Source of the DNA: Asterionellopsis glacialis
Lineage: Eukaryota; Bacillariophyta; Plagiogrammaphyceae; Rhaphoneidales; Asterionellopsidaceae
Assembly (NCBI GenBank): GCA_014885115.2
Contig: WKLE02006233.1
Coordinates: 1 to 10,784 of the forward strand
Length of the DNA: 10,784 nucleotides
Reading direction: 5' to 3'
Shown: piece by piece, positions 6,860-10,784 of the stretch
How positions within the stretch are numbered: the first letter of the stretch is position 1
How the letters are laid out: every line of letters starts with the position of its first letter
Position numbers and translations under genes: made by a program
The notes under the pieces: generated by a model
Databases searched by the model: none
Told to the model about the DNA's origin: nothing
What the model saw: only the letters and a program-made list of their open reading frames with translations

Positions 6860-8162
6860 ACTTTAAGAGAGTCGATGATTATCTTTTCACGACAACAAAC
6901 CACAACACAAAGAAGCTACAGAAAGTAGGCATGTGGAGAAAGGAAAACTGTGAAGAGGAAAATCGAAAAAGACGAAAATCTCGCTTCTTGTCATGTTCTG
7001 CGGTCTTCGGCGGAGAAGCGCATCATATTTTGGGACTCCGGATATGATGCACAGACAGACTCGTACTTTATCTCTAACTTTAGTAAAAGAGAGATAAATA
7101 CCCTCTTGAAAAAAAAAGTTTTTTAACCCGAACTCTGTCTTCGATAAACCGGGAAAGAAGCGAACAGATTCGCAGACGATCGGCAACGGCAACCCTGCCT
7201 ACTGGTACAGAGAAGCGAACAAACCTGGATAGTAACGGGTGCGCGCGTGCCGATGAAATACAATAACAATATTTTATATATAGCGAGAGAGTTTCGGTAT
7301 CTTGTTTCCCGCCAATTCTGTCCAGATCAACCTTTCCCGCCAATTATGTTCTGATCAACCATTTTCTACAAAAATAATCGTAAACACCTACACGCATTAA
7401 CGGTTATATATTCAATTCCCGGATAGTTGTAGACGACACACATGAATTTTTATTACAACCAAAGATACCAAATTTTAGTATGTCATTTCTACACGTACCT
7501 TCATATATTAGCATGTGAAAAGTACTTCTTTTCCAAAAAATCGATTTCCACGATTGTGACGCCTTGTGCATCAGTCGAAAGCCTTAAATGATATTTGTGA
7601 ATATGTAGAGACTTATTTTGCATTCTTCAATGTTACGCATACATGTATATCTGCGCCTGAGCTTTTTGTGTGAAACGCATGGACTATCGTTTTATTGGGA
7701 ATAAATATCGCCGGCAAATCCGTTGAACGCCCGTTAGGATTTCGTATAACGGTTTTTTTCATAATATTTTATTAACGATTGTTTCTGCGATTCAGTCTTT
7801 GTAGATTAGACGTATTATGACGAAAGAGGAAAAAATTTGATCGCAAAACAATACTCAAATTACTGGCCGAATTATTGGCCACTGAACGTCTTATGTATTT
7901 GTCGGTCGCATCCAGCTCTTTCCTATTTTTACTTGTGTAGACCCGGTAGACAGTATGTTTTCTACTTCATCAATCTCTAGGACCCTACCAGGCACCCGCT
8001 CGCCATTTGCTTGCTCGATTTATGGCAGCTTCTCCTTTTTCGAAAGGTCCTCGCCGTATCAATTAAGTCTTGTCACCAAAAAAACTCTGGTTTTGTACCC
8101 ATACCCATAAAGCATAGTATGGAATACTTCATCCGACATCTAAACATAAAAAAAGCAAAATA
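6860..8162. promoter_or_regulatory. Divergent intergenic region between HscB and the 490-residue orphan
   Basis: This 1.3 kb region has no gene that I can support. The open frames at 6887-7192, 7080-7343 (minus) and 6781-7047 (plus) overlap one another and have shadow-like composition. As the genes point away from each other, it should hold both promoters. Visible elements are the E2F/CCAAT tandem repeat at 7305-7360 and MYB-type sites CAACGG (7184-7189), TAACGGTTA (7398-7406) and TAACGGTT (7747-7754). There is also a 9-bp inverted repeat (7067-7075 with 7090-7098) and a 12-bp tandem duplication of an aattactggccg-like unit at 7858-7881. Confidence 0.5.
7305..7360 (+). repeat. 28-bp tandem repeat carrying E2F and CCAAT sites
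   Basis: There are two adjacent units, 7305-7332 and 7333-7360, identical at 25 of 28 positions. Each starts with TTTCCCGCCAATT, which contains TTTCCCGC (a perfect match to the E2F/DP consensus TTTSSCGC) overlapping a CCAAT box, and each ends with GATCAACC. They lie about 450-500 bases upstream of the HscB start and about 800-860 bases upstream of the gene at 8163. The first 13 bases are invariant and the differences lie in the middle, as expected if the motif part is under constraint. Confidence 0.7.
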
Positions 8163-9635
8163 ATGTTCAAGCGTTACTACATTCCGACTTTTGCAAGTTC
8201 GCGTGATAAAAGTGAAACATCTACAACTCACCACCATTCTCAACAAGACTCAAATTTGGTGGTAAAAGCCAAGAGAGTCATGGATATCTTGATGAAGAAC
8301 AATAACAACAAGAATAAGTTCTCCTCGGGAGGAGGATGTCAAGCAACGCACGCATCCGATATTACAAGCCTGGGGAACGAAGATACCAGTACATTTGATG
8401 ACGGCGACTACTACCGCGAATCCTTCAATACTAACAATTATTACCGGACTGGTGGTAACGCCAACGAAGAAGCCGAGTGCATTGATACTAAAGATACATC
8501 TAAGACATCCTTGCTAGACAACCAACAGCAGCTTCAACTAGATCCCACTGACCAAATGCATTTGTTGTCCATTGCCGAAAAAGCTAAATCACGCCTAAAA
8601 CGTGTGTTTGGACGCAAAGAAAATGATATTTCTAGAATGAATCGCGAACGCGAGGAAGGACAAGAAGTTCTGAGAAGTATGATTGAATCAGCACAGCAAG
8701 CGCAAGAACTGATAGATTCCGTCGCCAGCAACAATGTTGAACATGCGAGCAGTAACAACAGTGGCGGCGGAGGCAATGGCGATGATAACTGCCATAATGT
8801 TGCATCTGCATCTGCTGCAGTGGATTGGAATGATATTGTTACGAAAGCAGATGAATTGCACAAACGCGAACAAGAATGGCTACAAAGCCGATCAACACGC
8901 GATCGTAAAAAATACGCAAAAAAGTTATGGACAGCCTTACAACATCGGAGAAAAACGGCAGACAAAACCGGATCCTTTTCAGCGAATCTTGTCACTCAAC
9001 GCATAGCTGACAAAGATGTTGCGTTAAGCCTTTCTAGTAAAAGTCAACGTGGTATATATATTACCAAAAGTCAACGAGTGATTGGTCAACATCGATCTTT
9101 GTATGGTGGCGGACGTGCTGCTCATCATCCTTCCCTTTGCACTAGTCACCATAGCAAGGGAGGTGCCAGTGAAGTTCACAAAGCGGCTCCTCTGACAAGT
9201 CGAAGTGAAGCACATACAAGCAGTACTCGAACTTCTAGACATGCATCCCTCATCAAACACGGATCAGCGTCCTTGTTTACTAACAACCATCACAGTCATC
9301 ACCGCACCACGACCACCACTACTAAAACTGTTCAATTCGTGGGAGCCAACAACATTTACAAAAGCAGCAGTAACAGTAGCAACAGCAACAGTAGCAACCA
9401 CATGGAGAACAACCAAAGCCATGATACTCAAAACTCTGCCACAATGGGTAGTGGTCATACAGTAGGTAGTGATCATCTCTCATCGACATCACTGGAGACA
9501 GATCATACACCATCTACCATTGGTGGAGATCAATCTTCGTTCACGACAAGTAGTGGGGGATTTCAAGAAAGTATTACGTCACAGTCCTTATTTCTAGAAA
9601 AGTGTCATCGTGATATGACACCTATTCAAGAATGA
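8163..9635 (+). CDS. Hypothetical, largely disordered protein with basic helices and a KTVQF motif
   Basis: This is a 490-residue single-exon protein of no family I recognise. The N-terminus has no signal peptide. Residues 1-130 are polar, Asn/Asp/Ser-rich. Residues about 133-187 (from LLSIAEKAKSRLKRVFGRK to AQQAQELIDSV) and 220-270 (from VDWNDIVTKADEL to KKLWTALQHRRK) look helical, perhaps coiled coil, joined by a Gly/Asn linker. The second contains a basic cluster (RDRKKYAKK and QHRRK) that could act as a nuclear-import or nucleic-acid-contacting patch. Residues 300-490 are Ser/His/Thr-rich and probably disordered. Within them KTVQF (388-392) fits the RVxF-type docking consensus for protein phosphatase 1, although such short motifs often occur by chance. 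The antisense frame at 8534-8995 is a shadow. The coding assignment is strong from length and composition; the function is unknown. Confidence 0.75.
   Translation: MFKRYYIPTFASSRDKSETSTTHHHSQQDSNLVVKAKRVMDILMKNNNNKNKFSSGGGCQATHASDITSLGNEDTSTFDDGDYYRESFNTNNYYRTGGNANEEAECIDTKDTSKTSLLDNQQQLQLDPTDQMHLLSIAEKAKSRLKRVFGRKENDISRMNREREEGQEVLRSMIESAQQAQELIDSVASNNVEHASSNNSGGGGNGDDNCHNVASASAAVDWNDIVTKADELHKREQEWLQSRSTRDRKKYAKKLWTALQHRRKTADKTGSFSANLVTQRIADKDVALSLSSKSQRGIYITKSQRVIGQHRSLYGGGRAAHHPSLCTSHHSKGGASEVHKAAPLTSRSEAHTSSTRTSRHASLIKHGSASLFTNNHHSHHRTTTTTTKTVQFVGANNIYKSSSNSSNSNSSNHMENNQSHDTQNSATMGSGHTVGSDHLSSTSLETDHTPSTIGGDQSSFTTSSGGFQESITSQSLFLEKCHRDMTPIQE
9361..9400 (+). repeat. AGC/AAC-type trinucleotide repeat encoding Ser/Asn run
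   Basis: An imperfect trinucleotide run of AGC, AGT, AAC and GC variants encodes SSSNSSNSNSSN in the disordered C-terminal part of the 490-residue protein. It looks like slippage-derived low complexity, with no sign of an independent function. Confidence 0.7.
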
Positions 9636-10168
9636 ATGAAGCTACTGTAATAGCCACATTACATCCATATGCATATTTTATACTACTGTATAATATGTCT
9701 TTTGCCTTTGAGGGGGGCAGAAACAGTTTCTAAAGGACAAAACATAGAATGAACAACATCTAACCATTTCTCTTTGGGTTCCTTTCTATATCCTTTACAC
9801 AAACAACTGTATATCTGTGGATGATATTTTTGCATACATGCGGGAGCTGTGGGCAATTGTTACCTGTGTGGATGTGCAAAATATATGGGGAATACATAAT
9901 ATATTCAATACGTCTATATACATTTTTCTCCAGAGAAAATATGGATTCATACATAATACTCTTATTTTTATAAAAACATCAATCTGGGATACCTAAAATT
10001 ATTTATATAACATGCATATTTTAGAGCAATTCATTTTAGAATTTCTTCACGCACACCACCAACCTTGACATATCTACCTACGTGATTACTTTTTTTTATC
10101 GAACTCTGCTAATGTATGGAGTCATCAGTTTCATGGGATCATAGACAATTCTCGTAACCTCGTTATCA
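9636..10168. other. AT-rich tail-to-tail intergenic region
   Basis: This is 533 bases between the convergent ends of the 490-residue gene and the partial minus-strand gene, so it should hold both 3' untranslated regions. A 12-base direct repeat atgcatatttta occurs at 9669-9680 and 10012-10023, and a short dyad AGAAAC-A-GTTTCT at 9719-9731. The minus-strand frame at 9760-9954 is not convincing. No RNA gene was recognised. Confidence 0.45.
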
Positions 10169-10784
10169 CTAATTATAAGAAGATACTCCATGATGACTTT
10201 TAGGCCTTGAAACTCCATGATGACTTCTAGGTCTTAAAACTCCATGATGACTTCTAGGTCTTAAACTTCTTGACATATCCATAGCTGCATCATCAGATGC
10301 ATCAAGTTCATAAGCACTTGTGCGTTTTATTGATAATCGTCTGGGATTGTTGCCCCCCTCTTCTACACTCGTAAGCAAATCTAAATCAGCAAAAATTTCT
10401 GCTTCATCATCATCATCATGAAGCTGCTGATGAAATTGATCTGCTTGTTGATCCAATGTCAGCTCACTTAAAGTATTTGGTCTTTGTTCATGTGTTTGGT
10501 TAATTTGTGGTTGTTCTTGTAGTTTTTGTTGATTCATGACAACTCTTTTGTTCCGCTGGCCAACAATATGCGCTGCGTCTAATGATCTATCGTCATCCTC
10601 ATCTTCTAGAAAGGGGGGTGCAGATGGGAATATCATTTCTCTTGTATTGACCAATTGTTGCCAATGTAAAACTTGAAATTCTTCACGTACATCTATCCCA
10701 TCAAGTGTTAAAAAGGCTACAAATGGATCTTCCAGTACTTGGATACTTTCAAAGAGAGCTGTTAATCCCATGGCCGTTATAATT
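10169..10784 (-). CDS. C-terminal part of a protein with acidic, Gln-rich tail and 9-residue repeats (5' partial)
   Basis: The frame stays open to the window edge (the codons before Met at 10771 read I-I-T-A), so the true start probably lies outside and at least 204 codons are present. Numbering from that Met, residues 1-50 (MGLTALFESIQVLEDPFVAF, then DGIDVREEFQVLHWQQLVN) look folded and conserved. The LEDPF string recalls the end of the bestrophin-type channel core, but that is only a weak resemblance. The rest is a likely cytosolic disordered tail. It has acidic runs (EDEDDD, DDDDEAE), a Gln-rich stretch (79-117), RRLS at 144-147, which fits a basophilic (PKA-like) phosphorylation site, and three 9-residue repeats RP(R/K)SHHGV(L/S) at 171-197. 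The stop is TAG at 10171-10169. It could be a membrane transporter or channel with a regulatory tail; the family is not established. Confidence 0.7.
   Translation of the reverse strand, partial: IITAMGLTALFESIQVLEDPFVAFLTLDGIDVREEFQVLHWQQLVNTREMIFPSAPPFLEDEDDDRSLDAAHIVGQRNKRVVMNQQKLQEQPQINQTHEQRPNTLSELTLDQQADQFHQQLHDDDDEAEIFADLDLLTSVEEGGNNPRRLSIKRTSAYELDASDDAAMDMSRSLRPRSHHGVLRPRSHHGVSRPKSHHGVSSYN
10185..10265 (-). repeat. Three 27-bp tandem repeats at the gene's 3' end
   Basis: Units 10185-10211, 10212-10238 and 10239-10265 differ at only a few bases and keep the reading frame. Read on the minus strand they encode RPRSHHGVL, RPRSHHGVS and RPKSHHGVS. The near identity at DNA level points to recent tandem duplication. 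Each unit carries a basic residue two before the Ser (RPRS/RPKS) and a His pair. Confidence 0.9.

Noticed and set aside
8534..8995. A 153-codon minus-strand frame
   Set aside because: It is antisense to the 490-residue gene, and its Leu/Ser/Cys-rich run simply mirrors the Gly/Asn/Ser codons of the sense strand.
1..10784. tRNA, rRNA, spliceosomal snRNA or CRISPR array
   Set aside because: I searched by eye for TPsiC-type GGTTCGAATCC arms, U-snRNA 5' ends and regularly spaced repeats and found none.

Overview
The window looks like nuclear DNA from a diatom, or a close relative with a secondary red plastid. No organism label was available, so this is inference. The reasons are compact, mostly intronless genes; one gene with two short GT-AG introns; Asn/Gln/Ser-rich low-complexity proteins; and an SET-domain enzyme whose N-terminus reads as a bipartite plastid presequence with an ASAFAP-like motif (VTA-FSP). 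There are no bacterial-style operons or ribosome-binding sites.

Layout. Bases 1-396 hold a short, weakly supported ORF behind a leader that resembles a retroelement primer-binding site. Bases 941-1411 (+) encode a small hydrophilic orphan protein. A 2 kb non-coding stretch follows. Its right half (about 2210-2965) is strikingly rich in ACGT cores, with five ACGTCA/TGACGT (CRE-type) sites at 2438-2660, a CACGTG box and two GC palindromes. This is most simply the promoter of the gene at 3376-5562 (+), a 728-residue protein lysine methyltransferase of the Rubisco LSMT/SETD type with a long Gln/Asn-rich region between the transit peptide and the SET domain. Tail to tail with it on the minus strand (6859 down to 5898) is a three-exon gene for the mitochondrial iron-sulfur co-chaperone HscB (Jac1/HSC20); the splice sites were worked out by hand and all join in phase 0.

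A 1.3 kb divergent intergenic region (6860-8162) separates HscB from a 490-residue orphan protein at 8163-9635 (+). It carries a 28-bp tandem repeat with two perfect E2F-type TTTCCCGC sites, each overlapping a CCAAT box, and several MYB-type AACGG sites. The right edge holds the 3' part of a minus-strand gene (10784 down to 10169), open through the window end, whose protein ends in three 9-residue repeats encoded by a 27-bp tandem DNA repeat.

How the genes relate. No pathway links all of them. The two recognised enzymes serve organelles: plastid protein methylation (predicted) and mitochondrial Fe-S cluster transfer. I did not find a clearly new multi-gene system. The best leads are the CRE cluster upstream of the plastid methyltransferase, the Gln/Asn-rich extension of that enzyme, and the E2F/CCAAT tandem repeat in the divergent promoter.
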